Positions 25,393 through 33,973 of a stretch of 64,000 bases of DNA are shown here, one piece after another. The notes below the pieces were generated by a model. It was not told the origin of the DNA and did not search any database. It was given only the letters and a program-made list of their open reading frames with translations. The position numbers and the translations under genes are program-made. Position 1 is the first letter of the stretch. Each line of letters begins with the position of its first letter. This stretch comes from JBLIRR01 sp049472395 (GTDB taxonomy: Bacteria; SZUA-182; DTGQ01; JBLIRR01), in contig JBLIRR010000003.1 in NCBI GenBank assembly GCA_049472395.1, positions 62,001 through 126,000 of the forward strand, in the 5' to 3' direction.

Positions 25393-27198
25393 CTATCCTT
25401 TAAAGATTTTCTTATAATCTAGTATTCCTTCTTTAATATCATCACTCAATTTATCATCAACACGTTTTTTCTCTCGAATTTCAGTAAGAACACTCCGATA
25501 ATGAGTCCTAAAATGCTCAATTAAACCCTTTTCAAACTCACCAATCTTTTTCACCTCGATATCATCAAGAAGATTATTCGTTACCGCGTATAATACGACA
25601 ATCTGCTCTTCAACCGGCATTGGAGCATACTGAACTTGTTTTAAAAGCTCTTGTCCGCGTTCACCACGAGCAAGCTGTGCCTTTGTGGCTTCATCAACCT
25701 CTGCACCAAATTTCACGAACGCAGCCATCTCATGATATTGAGCAAGGTCTATTCTCAAACGTCCTGCAATTTGTTTCATTGCCTTTATCTGCGCTGCACC
25801 TCCAACCCTTGAAACTGAGAGTCCCACATTAATAGCAGGTCTAAATCCAGTATTAAAAAGCTCTGATTGCAAATAGATCTGGCCATCAGTAATAGAGATA
25901 ACATTGGTAGAAATATATGAGGTCACGTCACCACCAAGTGTTTCTATGATTGGTATGGCGGTAAGAGATCCTCCTCCTTTTTCATCATTTAACTTGGCTG
26001 CCCTTTCAAGGAGCCTTGAATGGATATAAAAAATATCACCAGGATATGCTTCTCGGCCAATTGGCCGTTTGAGGAGTGCGGACATCTCGCGATAGGCGAC
26101 GGCATGCTTTGATAAGTCATCATAAATAACAAGAGCATGTCTCCCCTGTTCCATAAACTCTTCACCAATTGCACATGCTGCATATGGGCACAAAAATTTA
26201 AATGCTGTCTGTTCATTCGCAAGAGCTGCAACAATAATGGTGTGATCAAGTGCTCCTTCTTTTCTCAGAATCTCCACAACACGAGCAATAGCAGAAGCCT
26301 TTTGTCCTATTGCAGCATAGATGCATATTACATCAGAATGTTTTTGATTGATAATTGTATCAATTGCAAGAGTTGTCTTTCCGATCTTCCTGTCTCCGAT
26401 AATAAGCTCTCTCTGTCCTCTTCCGATGGGAATCATTGCATCAATCGATTTAATGCCTGTTTGCACCGGTTCTTTAACACTCTGACGAGTTACCACACCA
26501 GGTGCCTTTCGCTCAACCAAGCGTGTCTTTGTGGTAAGGACTTTGCCTTTTCCATCTATCGGCACTCCAACTGCATTAACAATCCTTCCCAGCATTGCTT
26601 CTCCGACTGGAATCTCAAGCAATTTTCCCGTGCACACGACTTTACTCCCCTCCGGTATATCCTCTTCAGGGCCTAATAATATGCACCCTACCGCATCTTT
26701 CTCAAGGCTAAAAGCCAGACCGTAAATTCCTCCCTCAAATTCAACAACCTCTTGAGAACCCACATTGGTCAGGCCAGCAACCCTCGCAATCCCATCTCCG
26801 ATTTGCAGAACTGTTCCCTCGTTTCGTATATCAGTCACCCTAAATTTTGGTTTGGTGGCCTCAATTATCTTTTTCAGCTGTCTTTTCAGATCATCCGTTT
26901 TAAGAATCTCAACATCACCCTTTAATTCATGAAATTTCCTATCCAGTTCATTAAGAAACGTCTCCTGTAAATCAAGACTCAGCTTCAAATCTCTCGATAA
27001 AAAGATTACAGGTCCCTTCTGCCTCACATCGATAAATGATTTAATCTCTATAGATTTACCTGCAATATCAGAGAGCGCCTTTTCAAATTTTTCAACAAAC
27101 TCAGAGCCAGGTTTAGAAGGTGTCAATAAAACCAATGGTTGGTCTGCGCTCTGAAGCATTTCTTTAATCCTTGGTTCTTCTACACACACTGTACTCAT
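25393..27198 (-). CDS. atpA: ATP synthase alpha subunit with delta-like N-terminal extension
   Basis: The 601-residue protein is about 100 residues longer than usual. From residue 107 it is a normal alpha subunit, with Walker A GDRKIGKT at 268-275 and the later SVSRVGG segment. Residues 33-91 align without gaps to the C-terminal domain of E. coli delta: K-E-I-K-(S)-F-ID matches the KLNCKID strand, then PVIFLSRD matches GVIIRAGD, then an ELD helix. No separate atpH lies between atpF and atpA, where it normally would. A GAGGGG ribosome site seven bases before the ATG at 27198 supports the long form. The delta-domain reading is inference; the missing gene and the extension are seen. Confidence 0.92.
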   Translation of the reverse strand: MSTVCVEEPRIKEMLQSADQPLVLLTPSKPGSEFVEKFEKALSDIAGKSIEIKSFIDVRQKGPVIFLSRDLKLSLDLQETFLNELDRKFHELKGDVEILKTDDLKRQLKKIIEATKPKFRVTDIRNEGTVLQIGDGIARVAGLTNVGSQEVVEFEGGIYGLAFSLEKDAVGCILLGPEEDIPEGSKVVCTGKLLEIPVGEAMLGRIVNAVGVPIDGKGKVLTTKTRLVERKAPGVVTRQSVKEPVQTGIKSIDAMIPIGRGQRELIIGDRKIGKTTLAIDTIINQKHSDVICIYAAIGQKASAIARVVEILRKEGALDHTIIVAALANEQTAFKFLCPYAACAIGEEFMEQGRHALVIYDDLSKHAVAYREMSALLKRPIGREAYPGDIFYIHSRLLERAAKLNDEKGGGSLTAIPIIETLGGDVTSYISTNVISITDGQIYLQSELFNTGFRPAINVGLSVSRVGGAAQIKAMKQIAGRLRIDLAQYHEMAAFVKFGAEVDEATKAQLARGERGQELLKQVQYAPMPVEEQIVVLYAVTNNLLDDIEVKKIGEFEKGLIEHFRTHYRSVLTEIREKKRVDDKLSDDIKEGILDYKKIFKG

Positions 27199-27211
27199 AT
27201 ATTTCCCCTCA

Positions 27212-27694
27212 TCACATTGATACCTGCCTTAAACTTTCCAATACTGCATCCTCGACTAAATCCTTACTGCCCTCTTTTTTAAAGAGATTGGGTAAAGCTG
27301 AATGAGTGGCGCTATTCACCAGTTCTATTAACTGTAGATTCATTTCTTCTTTCAGCTTTTCCTTTTCTTTAAATATTTCTTTCTTACTCTCCGCAATTAT
27401 CCTCTCAGCTTCCTCTTTTGCCGTTGCTATTATTTTTTCTTTCGCCTTTTCCGCTTCTTTTACTATATTACGAGATTCAACTTTGCTCTTTGCAATAATA
27501 GTCTCTCGCTCTTTTAAAGCATCCTCTTTCTCTTTTTTTGCAATCTCCCTTTGAGCCAATCCCTCTTTGATTTTTTCCCTCCTGTCCTCAAGAATCTCAA
27601 CAATGGGTCTAAAGAAAAACTTTCGCAGAAGATATAGCAACACAAAAAAATTTGCTATTAGGAATGCGGTCTTATATCCATTCAAACCGATCAT
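27212..27694 (-). CDS. atpF: ATP synthase b subunit
   Basis: The 160-residue protein has one N-terminal transmembrane helix (about residues 8-26, AFLIANFFVLLYLLRKFFF) and then a long charged coiled coil rich in Lys and Glu, the normal b-subunit design. It forms the peripheral stalk. Its C-terminal end would usually bind delta; here it must contact another partner, possibly the extended N-terminus of alpha. A GGAGGAGGT ribosome site lies nine bases before the ATG. Length is normal. Confidence 0.92.
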   Translation of the reverse strand: MIGLNGYKTAFLIANFFVLLYLLRKFFFRPIVEILEDRREKIKEGLAQREIAKKEKEDALKERETIIAKSKVESRNIVKEAEKAKEKIIATAKEEAERIIAESKKEIFKEKEKLKEEMNLQLIELVNSATHSALPNLFKKEGSKDLVEDAVLESLRQVSM

Positions 27695-27743
27695 GTACTA
27701 CTTACCTCCTCCCTCTCCAAATAACTCTTAAGCAAAAGCTGCA

Positions 27744-28112
27744 TTAAGCGATAAGCATCAATGAGACGACGAGACAATACAGACATAAGGCCTCAATAAG
27801 AGCCATTCCAATTAACATTGTTGTAAAAAGCCTACCCTGAACCTCAGGCTGACGTGCCATTCCCTCAATTGCAGCAAGTCCTATCCTTGACATTCCCATA
27901 GCACACCCAAGAGCCCCGATCGCAAGCAGTATTGAGCCGGCAAACGCTCGCCCGATACTTTCCCAAGCCACTCCTGAGCCTGCTGCTGCGTGCACTACTT
28001 GCTGTTCGGCCTCTGCCCATAAGGGAGATGCTGCTAATACAAGACCGAAATTAATAATACCACATACTATTCCTTTTTTACTTCTTGCGAGTTTTAATAG
28101 TCTGTTATACAT
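27744..28112 (-). CDS. atpE: ATP synthase c subunit with N-terminal signal-like leader
   Basis: The 122-residue product is longer than the usual 75-90. An N-terminal basic and hydrophobic segment ending in PLWAEA looks like a cleavable signal, followed by the two-helix hairpin: a Gly/Ala-rich first helix with the loop ARQPE, and a second helix GMALIEALCLYCLV with the ion-binding Glu. The residue after this Glu is Ala and the first-helix Gln of sodium-type rings is Met, so proton coupling is more likely than sodium. I place the start at 28112, seven bases after AGGAGG, not at the earlier ATG codons at 28136 or 28118. Confidence 0.9.
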   Translation of the reverse strand: MYNRLLKLARSKKGIVCGIINFGLVLAASPLWAEAEQQVVHAAAGSGVAWESIGRAFAGSILLAIGALGCAMGMSRIGLAAIEGMARQPEVQGRLFTTMLIGMALIEALCLYCLVVSLMLIA

Positions 28113-28202
28113 ATACATTCCTCCTTGTTTATTCACCTGTCCAATTTATACACAAAAAATTAGACCTTTTAAATTAAATGATTAGATAAAAATTAGTACA
28201 AT

Positions 28203-29477
28203 TTAGTGCACTCCAAGCTCTTCCTTAAAGTAAAAGGTACTCAGCATTACAAACACTGCTGTCTGGATAAGAGCAAAAAGTACATCCATACAGAATATGA
28301 GAAATGGTATACAAAGAGGCACTACATAATAATAATTTTTTAGTGCCACATCCGTCACCATCATCAATACTGTATGCTCTCCAAAGATATTACCAAAAAG
28401 TCGCAATGATAACGAAAGTATTCTCGCGCCATTATCTAAAAAGTGCAAGGCAATAAATAGGACTATTAATATTTTGGCAGGGATAGCTTTCAAGATGCCA
28501 AAAAATAAATTAAGGACTTTCGCTATAGGGGGCCATATGAGCGCCCATAATGTTTTATGTACAGTAATCCTGTTATGCATATAATGCAGGAGAGAAACCG
28601 CGATCACCGCGAGTGAATATATATTAATAATTTTTGTCATTTTAGTATGGGCAAATAATACCGGCATCAGTAACACAAGTGCCAGAATAAAGAGTATAGT
28701 TCCTGCACCATAACAGATAATCTTTTTTATCACCGGACTTTGTTCGTTTTCCATACCACCGATTTTTAAAATGGATTCCCCTAACCATTCCATAAAGAAT
28801 TGTATTCCCTGCTCAGGAAGATCACCGACCTTCAATTTTGACGATGCCCAAAGAACAAATCCGATGATCACTATTGAACATGCAACGAAATAGATCACTA
28901 CCGTAGTATAAGATAAAGTGAAGAGCGTGAGCACATTATCAATAAAATATAGAACAAAAAATGGGATCACCACGAGTTTCCACAAAAGGCCGCTCCCTTT
29001 CTTTTTGGCCTCTGCGGGAGACACCTTCGTGTGCACCTCTTCCTCTGATCCTTTTTTTTCCGTAAGTCCGGGAATTGGATCAAGCCATAATTTCGCTGCT
29101 TTTTTAGGGCCATTTAATTTTATATTGTAATATTGCAACGATACGACCACTATAAGGGCTAACGCAAGTGTATTGCTCCAATCGCTGGTAGGCGGATGGG
29201 CATTCGGAATGATAAGAAAAAAATTGGATATCAATATGAACAGAAGAAATGTCCCTAAAAAGGGGAGGATATAGGGGAGATTTTTTTGCCCGAGTTCCGG
29301 TGCAATCAGATTTTCGAGAAATTCTACCACCATCTCCGAAATATTCTGGGTCCAGCCGGGCAAATCCTCTTTTGTCTTATTTTTATTCATTAAATAAGTA
29401 AAAAGTAAAATAATCCCTGTTGTAATAAAACAATAAATTAATTGATAACGCCACGCTAATCCAAAATGTACAGACAT
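28203..29477 (-). CDS. atpB: ATP synthase a subunit with internal duplication
   Basis: At 424 residues this is far longer than the usual 220-290. The C-terminal third is a standard a-subunit core with the essential Arg359 in LSLSLRLFGN. Upstream there appear to be two copies of the N-terminal half. Copy one (about 15-185) has TQNISEMVVEFLENLIAP, PFLGTFLLFILISN and PTSDWSNTLALALI; copy two (about 186-424) has GIQFFMEWLGESI, GTILFILALVLL and IYSLAVIAVSLLHY. Copy one stops at IDNVLTLFTLS, where copy two continues LDNGARILSLSLRLFGN. A Lys-rich soluble linker (about 135-165) lies within copy one. It should still form the proton channel with the c ring. Confidence 0.9.
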   Translation of the reverse strand: MSVHFGLAWRYQLIYCFITTGIILLFTYLMNKNKTKEDLPGWTQNISEMVVEFLENLIAPELGQKNLPYILPFLGTFLLFILISNFFLIIPNAHPPTSDWSNTLALALIVVVSLQYYNIKLNGPKKAAKLWLDPIPGLTEKKGSEEEVHTKVSPAEAKKKGSGLLWKLVVIPFFVLYFIDNVLTLFTLSYTTVVIYFVACSIVIIGFVLWASSKLKVGDLPEQGIQFFMEWLGESILKIGGMENEQSPVIKKIICYGAGTILFILALVLLMPVLFAHTKMTKIINIYSLAVIAVSLLHYMHNRITVHKTLWALIWPPIAKVLNLFFGILKAIPAKILIVLFIALHFLDNGARILSLSLRLFGNIFGEHTVLMMVTDVALKNYYYVVPLCIPFLIFCMDVLFALIQTAVFVMLSTFYFKEELGVH

Positions 29478-29525
29478 AATTATTTTTACCTTTTTCTATT
29501 CTTCTTACTTACTTAAAGTGACACC

Positions 29526-29555
29526 AAGATAACACTAAAACAATATACTTGTCAA
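29526..29555 (-). promoter_or_regulatory. Candidate promoter of the ATP synthase operon
   Basis: On the minus strand, TTGACA (29555-29550) and TATCTT (29531-29526) lie 18 bases apart in the 97-base gap between the regulator gene and atpB. The interrupted palindrome TGTCAAGAGCTGACA (29550-29564) overlaps the -35 box and could be an operator. Confidence 0.5.
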
Positions 29556-29574
29556 GAGCTGACAGGAGAATTTT

Positions 29575-30456
29575 TTAATTTAGATGCTCGTATTTTTTAA
29601 ACTTGTTAATCACGGATTGACGAGATATCCCCAAGGCTTTTGCGGCTCGAGATTTATTATTATCAAAGAAATTCACTACACTTATAATATATTCCCGCTC
29701 AACTTGAGCCAAAGGCTTTATTTTTTCTGTCTCCATATCGCTCCATGAGCCATCTATCATTTCTTGGGGCAATAGTATATCCTTTTCCTCCAGTAACACG
29801 AATCTTTCAATGAGATGTTTAAGCTCACTGATATTACCAGGCCATCTATAGGAGAGTAATTTTTTCTCTATATTTCGAGTGAGCGTACTATGCTTATTCC
29901 CATAATTATTTGCATAAAGCTCAAGATAGTACCGAGCTATATCAAGAATATCTCCCCCTCGGTCACGAAGTGGCGGCAAATCAATTGTGCATTTTTTAAT
30001 TTTCCTATATAAATCTGACGTAAGACTGCCTAAATGCACCGCATTGGCCAAATTTCTATTTGTTGTAAAAATAAACCTTATGGACTTGGAATTGAGGGAA
30101 TTATCATCAAGGATTTTTTCTACATCACGCTGCAAATCCATATCTAAATCAGTAATTTCATTGAAAAATATTGTTCCTCCATGAGCAAATCCTTCAAAAT
30201 TGAGCCTCTTACTTATTTTTGATGCACCTTCAAATACATTATCAGTGAGTACTGAACAATTAATCTCATGAAATGGCTTATTGTGAAAATAACTATGAGC
30301 ATGGAGCAATCGTGCCACTAGATCTTTTCCAGTGCCACTCTCTCCTGATATTAATAGTATGAGAAGATCACTCTTGGCAATCCTCAGAATCTTTTTTCTG
30401 ATTGTCTTCATTTGAGGAGAAGAACCAATCAAAACTCGTTCAATATTTGCTCTCAT
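29575..30456 (-). CDS. NtrC-family regulator without GAFTGA loop
   Basis: The 293-residue protein has no receiver domain. The AAA domain begins at once, with Walker A SGESGTGK (37-44), a changed Walker B GGTIFFNEI (Asn for the usual Asp), a sensor segment FIFTTNRN and an arginine-finger region DLYRKIKKC, followed by a Fis-type helix-turn-helix (SRAAKALGISRQSVINKF). Between NCSVL and AHGGT about a dozen residues are missing, and the GAFTGA loop needed to contact sigma-54 is absent. By family knowledge (TyrR, HupR and similar proteins) such a regulator probably acts on sigma-70 promoters. It lies just upstream of atpB on the same strand and may control the ATP synthase operon. Confidence 0.88.
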   Translation of the reverse strand: MRANIERVLIGSSPQMKTIRKKILRIAKSDLLILLISGESGTGKDLVARLLHAHSYFHNKPFHEINCSVLTDNVFEGASKISKRLNFEGFAHGGTIFFNEITDLDMDLQRDVEKILDDNSLNSKSIRFIFTTNRNLANAVHLGSLTSDLYRKIKKCTIDLPPLRDRGGDILDIARYYLELYANNYGNKHSTLTRNIEKKLLSYRWPGNISELKHLIERFVLLEEKDILLPQEMIDGSWSDMETEKIKPLAQVEREYIISVVNFFDNNKSRAAKALGISRQSVINKFKKYEHLN

Positions 30457-30631
30457 TTTCCTCTCTGCCCCCAGGAATAGTTTATAATAGGGTTAAGTTA
30501 AATAATAATTTATGTTCAATTATAAAATATCACGAAACGATAAATATGTCAAATTAATTTACACTTATACCTGCAAAGGTCACTCAGGGTAATTATTATT
30601 TTAACGCAAAGGACACAGAGATCAATCCACA

Positions 30632-30660
30632 TTGACATTATCCTTTTAAAATATTATTAT
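30632..30660 (+). promoter_or_regulatory. Promoter for the NarX-like kinase gene
   Basis: TTGACA (30632-30637), 17-base spacer, TATTAT (30655-30660). The predicted leader is about 66 nt, with GGGAG before the GTG at 30733. Confidence 0.6.
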
Positions 30661-30732
30661 TTAAAGTATTAATAAGCTTCATAAGTGTTATATAACCAGG
30701 ATAATATTAGCACAACAGGGAGACTATAATCA

Positions 30733-32979
30733 GTGCTTTCAAAATTTATATCCATTCAGTGGGGAATTGCTCTTCTGGTATCAAGTATATTATTTATGCT
30801 CATCCTTGCTTTTTTAATAAGACTCTATTTCCATCGTGCAATAGAGCACCTTCGCAAAGCAGCAAAAGCATTAAGCCGTTGTGATTTTTCTGCCAGGGTA
30901 AAATACACATTTCCAGGTACTATCGGAATATTAATCAAGGATTTTAATCATATGGCAGCGCAGCTTGAAAGGACAACAGTTAATAAAGAACATTTGAAGG
31001 TATATAAAAAAAAATTAGAAAGAACACAGGCTAAACTGGAGCGAGCACTCATCACACAGAGACACACAGAGGATACTTATAAAATTATTGAAAAGAAATA
31101 TCTTGCTCTTTTTAAGGCTTCACCTGATGCTATAGTGGTCACTAGTTTCGATACAGGCGCCATTTTTGAGGCAAATAAAAAGGCTGAAGAACTCTATGGA
31201 CTGTCCAGAGAAGAAATTATTGCTATGAATTATGGTGATCTTAAGCCAAAAGTTCACCAGGTAGACACTTGTGGCAATTTGAAGAACACCGAGGAACTTT
31301 CACAAAACATTTACATATATCATAAAAATGGTTACGAAATACCTGTGGAGATACACTCACACGTTGTTGAGCTTGGTAATGAGAAAATAATTGTAAATGT
31401 TATTCACGATCTCACAAAACTCAAAGAAACAGAGGGGAAATTAGAGGGTATACTCTCGACAATAGCAGATCATATGACTATGCTCGATAATCACTATACT
31501 ATCGTATGGGCAAATGATTTGACCAAAAAAACCTTTGGAGAAGCTATTATCGGGGAGAAATGCTATAGCGCCTATCATAAAAAAAATGAAGCATGTTCCA
31601 CGTGCGCAGCTAAAATGTGTTTTGAAGACGGGAATAATCATCAACATGAAGTGGAAATAGCCATTCCCGGCGGGAACCAAAAACTTATTTGGAACGTCAC
31701 CGCAAGTGTGGCAGCTTGGGACAGTCAGAGAAGGCCCAGGATAATCGTTGAGCGTTCATGCAATATCACAGAACAAAAAAAGGCAAAAGAAAAATTGAAA
31801 AAAAAGGTGATCTATGAAAAAATGCTCGCAGATATTTATACAAAGGCATTATATTCTGACACGATCAGTATATTTCAAAATTCTTGCCTTGAAATTATCG
31901 GAAAAGCAGTCGCCGTAGAAAAAGCATATATTTTTAATATTAATCAGGAAAAAGGCACACTCGTTAAAACTTTTATATGGGTTAATCCAGACCAAAAACA
32001 AGAGGCCAATACTTTAAACAGTGATCCATTGAGCCTTATTTCATGTTGGATAGAATTGATGAACAAAGGGAAGGTCATCACATATAAAGATATTGAGGAA
32101 TTCCCTGATGCGAAGGTGCAAGATATCCATAGGCAGCACAATATAAAATCGATTTGTGCTGTCCCACTTTATATGAAAGATACCTATTATGGATTCATGT
32201 GTTTTACCGAAAATCGTTCTTATAAAGAATGGCTGGATGAAGATGTGGCCAACCTGTCTGCGGCAGCACAAATCATATCTGAAATATCAAGGCATAAACA
32301 AATTGAGGAAAAATTATCACTCTTGGAAAAAGAAGTAATAGAAATATCGCAGAGAGAACGGCAGCAGATCCAACAGGATTTACACGATGTTCTTGCCCAG
32401 CATCTCACTGGTATTGCGTTTATGAACAAGGCATTAGAACAGAAACTTGCTGCCCAGTCATTAGCTGAAGCAATTGATGCGGCAAAAATTGTAAAATATA
32501 ATAATGAGGCGATCGCCCAGGTTCGTAGAGTTATGAAAGCATTAAATCCAATAGGCAATGATCCTGAAGGACTCATGCTTGCGTTGCAAGAGTTAGCGAC
32601 TGATGAAAAAAAAATGAGCGGAATTTCCTGTCAATTTGTATGCAAAAAACCGGTTCTTCACTATGATAATGCTGCAGCAACTCATCTTTTTTGCATTGTT
32701 CAAAAAAGTATTAATAATGCTATTAAGTATGGTAACGCAAAAAATATTCTTATTATGCTCAATTCTTTTAAAGGGAGGCTTACAATGAGTATACGAAACG
32801 ATGGCCTGGATTTTCTTGATGAGTTAAATAATAATAAAAGCCTCGGCCTTGATATTATGAAGTTTCGATCAAAAATTATCGGTGCTATATTTACAGTAAA
32901 AAGAAATTTAAAAGGTGAAACAATTACAATTATACATTTTAAACGAAATCCATGGGTAGGACACAGAAATGTCCTATAA
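30733..32979 (+). CDS. Membrane-bound sensor histidine kinase, HisKA_3 type (NarX-like)
   Basis: The 748-residue protein starts at a GTG. It has one transmembrane helix (about residues 8-30), a HAMP-like segment and coiled coil, a first PAS domain (about 115-230), a second PAS-like domain (about 235-345), a GAF domain (about 370-525) and then the HisKA_3 motif RQQIQQDLHDVLAQHL with phosphoacceptor His551. The C-terminal ATPase domain has INNAIKYGNA. There is no periplasmic domain, so the signal is probably sensed inside. The second PAS contains CYSAYHKKNEACSTC, a Cys-rich segment typical of PAS domains that end in a CxxC pair. It overlaps the response regulator frame and is surely its cognate kinase. 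Confidence 0.9.
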   Translation: MLSKFISIQWGIALLVSSILFMLILAFLIRLYFHRAIEHLRKAAKALSRCDFSARVKYTFPGTIGILIKDFNHMAAQLERTTVNKEHLKVYKKKLERTQAKLERALITQRHTEDTYKIIEKKYLALFKASPDAIVVTSFDTGAIFEANKKAEELYGLSREEIIAMNYGDLKPKVHQVDTCGNLKNTEELSQNIYIYHKNGYEIPVEIHSHVVELGNEKIIVNVIHDLTKLKETEGKLEGILSTIADHMTMLDNHYTIVWANDLTKKTFGEAIIGEKCYSAYHKKNEACSTCAAKMCFEDGNNHQHEVEIAIPGGNQKLIWNVTASVAAWDSQRRPRIIVERSCNITEQKKAKEKLKKKVIYEKMLADIYTKALYSDTISIFQNSCLEIIGKAVAVEKAYIFNINQEKGTLVKTFIWVNPDQKQEANTLNSDPLSLISCWIELMNKGKVITYKDIEEFPDAKVQDIHRQHNIKSICAVPLYMKDTYYGFMCFTENRSYKEWLDEDVANLSAAAQIISEISRHKQIEEKLSLLEKEVIEISQRERQQIQQDLHDVLAQHLTGIAFMNKALEQKLAAQSLAEAIDAAKIVKYNNEAIAQVRRVMKALNPIGNDPEGLMLALQELATDEKKMSGISCQFVCKKPVLHYDNAAATHLFCIVQKSINNAIKYGNAKNILIMLNSFKGRLTMSIRNDGLDFLDELNNNKSLGLDIMKFRSKIIGAIFTVKRNLKGETITIIHFKRNPWVGHRNVL

Positions 32980-32996
32980 AAAAGCAGGTAAAGGAT

Positions 32997-33668
32997 ATGA
33001 ATGAGGACATAAATGAAAAATCTAAAATATTAATTGTTGATGACCATCCAATTATGAGACAAGGCCTTTCTCAACTCATAAATCAAGATGTGAAGCTTAC
33101 CGTGTGTGGAGAAGCTGAAAATGCGAATGAGGCATTAGATGTTATAAAAGAGACTAATCCAGATATGATTATTGTTGATATATCACTGAAAGGACCAAGT
33201 GGTATTGAATTGATAAAGAATATTAAAGTTCGGTATCCTTCCCTGCCAGTGCTTGTCCTTTCAATGCATGATGAATCGCTTTACGCAGAACGTGCGTTTC
33301 GGGCAGGAGCCCGAGGTTATATCATGAAAGAAGAAGGAACCGAGAAAGTAATGATGGCTATACATCAAATCTTAGGAGGAGCACTGTATATGAGTAATAA
33401 AATCGGATCAAGACTCCTCAGTAAATTCTTTGATACCCAGCTTACAAAAAGTGATTCGCCTATAGAATTTCTCAGTGATAGGGAACTTGAAGTATTCCGT
33501 TTGCTTGGAAGAGGCTTTGGAACACGAAAGGTAGCTCAGGAATTAAACCTCAGTATAAAAACTATAGAGACCTACCGTGCACACATTAAAAATAAATTAA
33601 AATTAAAAAATGCCTCTGAATTAATACAGCATGCGGTGCAATGGGTCCAATCAGAAAACCTCATGTAA
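32997..33668 (+). CDS. NarL/FixJ-type response regulator
   Basis: The product of about 223 residues has a receiver domain (ILIVDDHPIMRQGLSQL, phosphoacceptor Asp in MIIVDISLKG, Lys in YIMKEEG) and a C-terminal LuxR-type helix-turn-helix (LSDRELEVFRLLGRG, then TIETYRAHIKNKLKL). An alternative start at 32952 would overlap the kinase gene; I prefer the ATG at 32997, after GGTAAAGGA. It forms a two-component pair with the upstream HisKA_3 kinase. Its targets are unknown, but the location between the ATP synthase and redox operons suggests control of energy metabolism. Confidence 0.9.
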   Translation: MNEDINEKSKILIVDDHPIMRQGLSQLINQDVKLTVCGEAENANEALDVIKETNPDMIIVDISLKGPSGIELIKNIKVRYPSLPVLVLSMHDESLYAERAFRAGARGYIMKEEGTEKVMMAIHQILGGALYMSNKIGSRLLSKFFDTQLTKSDSPIEFLSDRELEVFRLLGRGFGTRKVAQELNLSIKTIETYRAHIKNKLKLKNASELIQHAVQWVQSENLM

Positions 33669-33701
33669 ATCTTTAATGCGATTGCCCTGAACAATGCCCA
33701 A

Positions 33702-33857
33702 CAATTCTAATTTTGTACACAAACCATGTGGCTCGTGGGTTCTTGAAATATGAGAACGGCGATGCATGATAATATAACTGATTAGCCCTCATGTCGTTGT
33801 CTATATTTCAAGACCTAACCCCGCGTTTTGCATACACAACCGTCAAAATTAGAATTG
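33702..33857. repeat. MITE-like dispersed repeat, copy C
   Basis: Perfect 14-bp inverted ends CAATTCTAATTTTG (33702-33715) and CAAAATTAGAATTG (33844-33857). Inside are GTGGCTCGTGGGTTC and a second inverted pair, CTTGAAATAT and ATATTTCAAG. Just upstream (33677-33689) sits TGCGATTGCCCTG, the end sequence of the element at 5998-6343. Together these fill most of the 305-base gap before the next gene. Confidence 0.75.
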
Positions 33858-33973
33858 CTCACAATGCCTTGTAATTTTTGAAATTTTATAATATAATATC
33901 TTTACTAGGTAAAAGGTGGCAGTTTTTATAAAAACCAACCACTCCTGTATTCATTGAAATCACTATACATTAT

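Noticed and set aside
27744..28112. A sodium-translocating c ring
   Set aside because: The residue after the key Glu is Ala and the first-helix Gln is replaced by Met, so the sodium signature is missing.
22576..29477. An N-type (atpDCQRBEFAG) ATPase operon
   Set aside because: It also lacks delta, but the order B-E-F-A-G-D-C is the standard one and no atpQ or atpR is present.
30607..30627. A half copy of the CACAGAG repeat
   Set aside because: The partner arm is missing, so it cannot form the hairpin and was not listed as a separate repeat.
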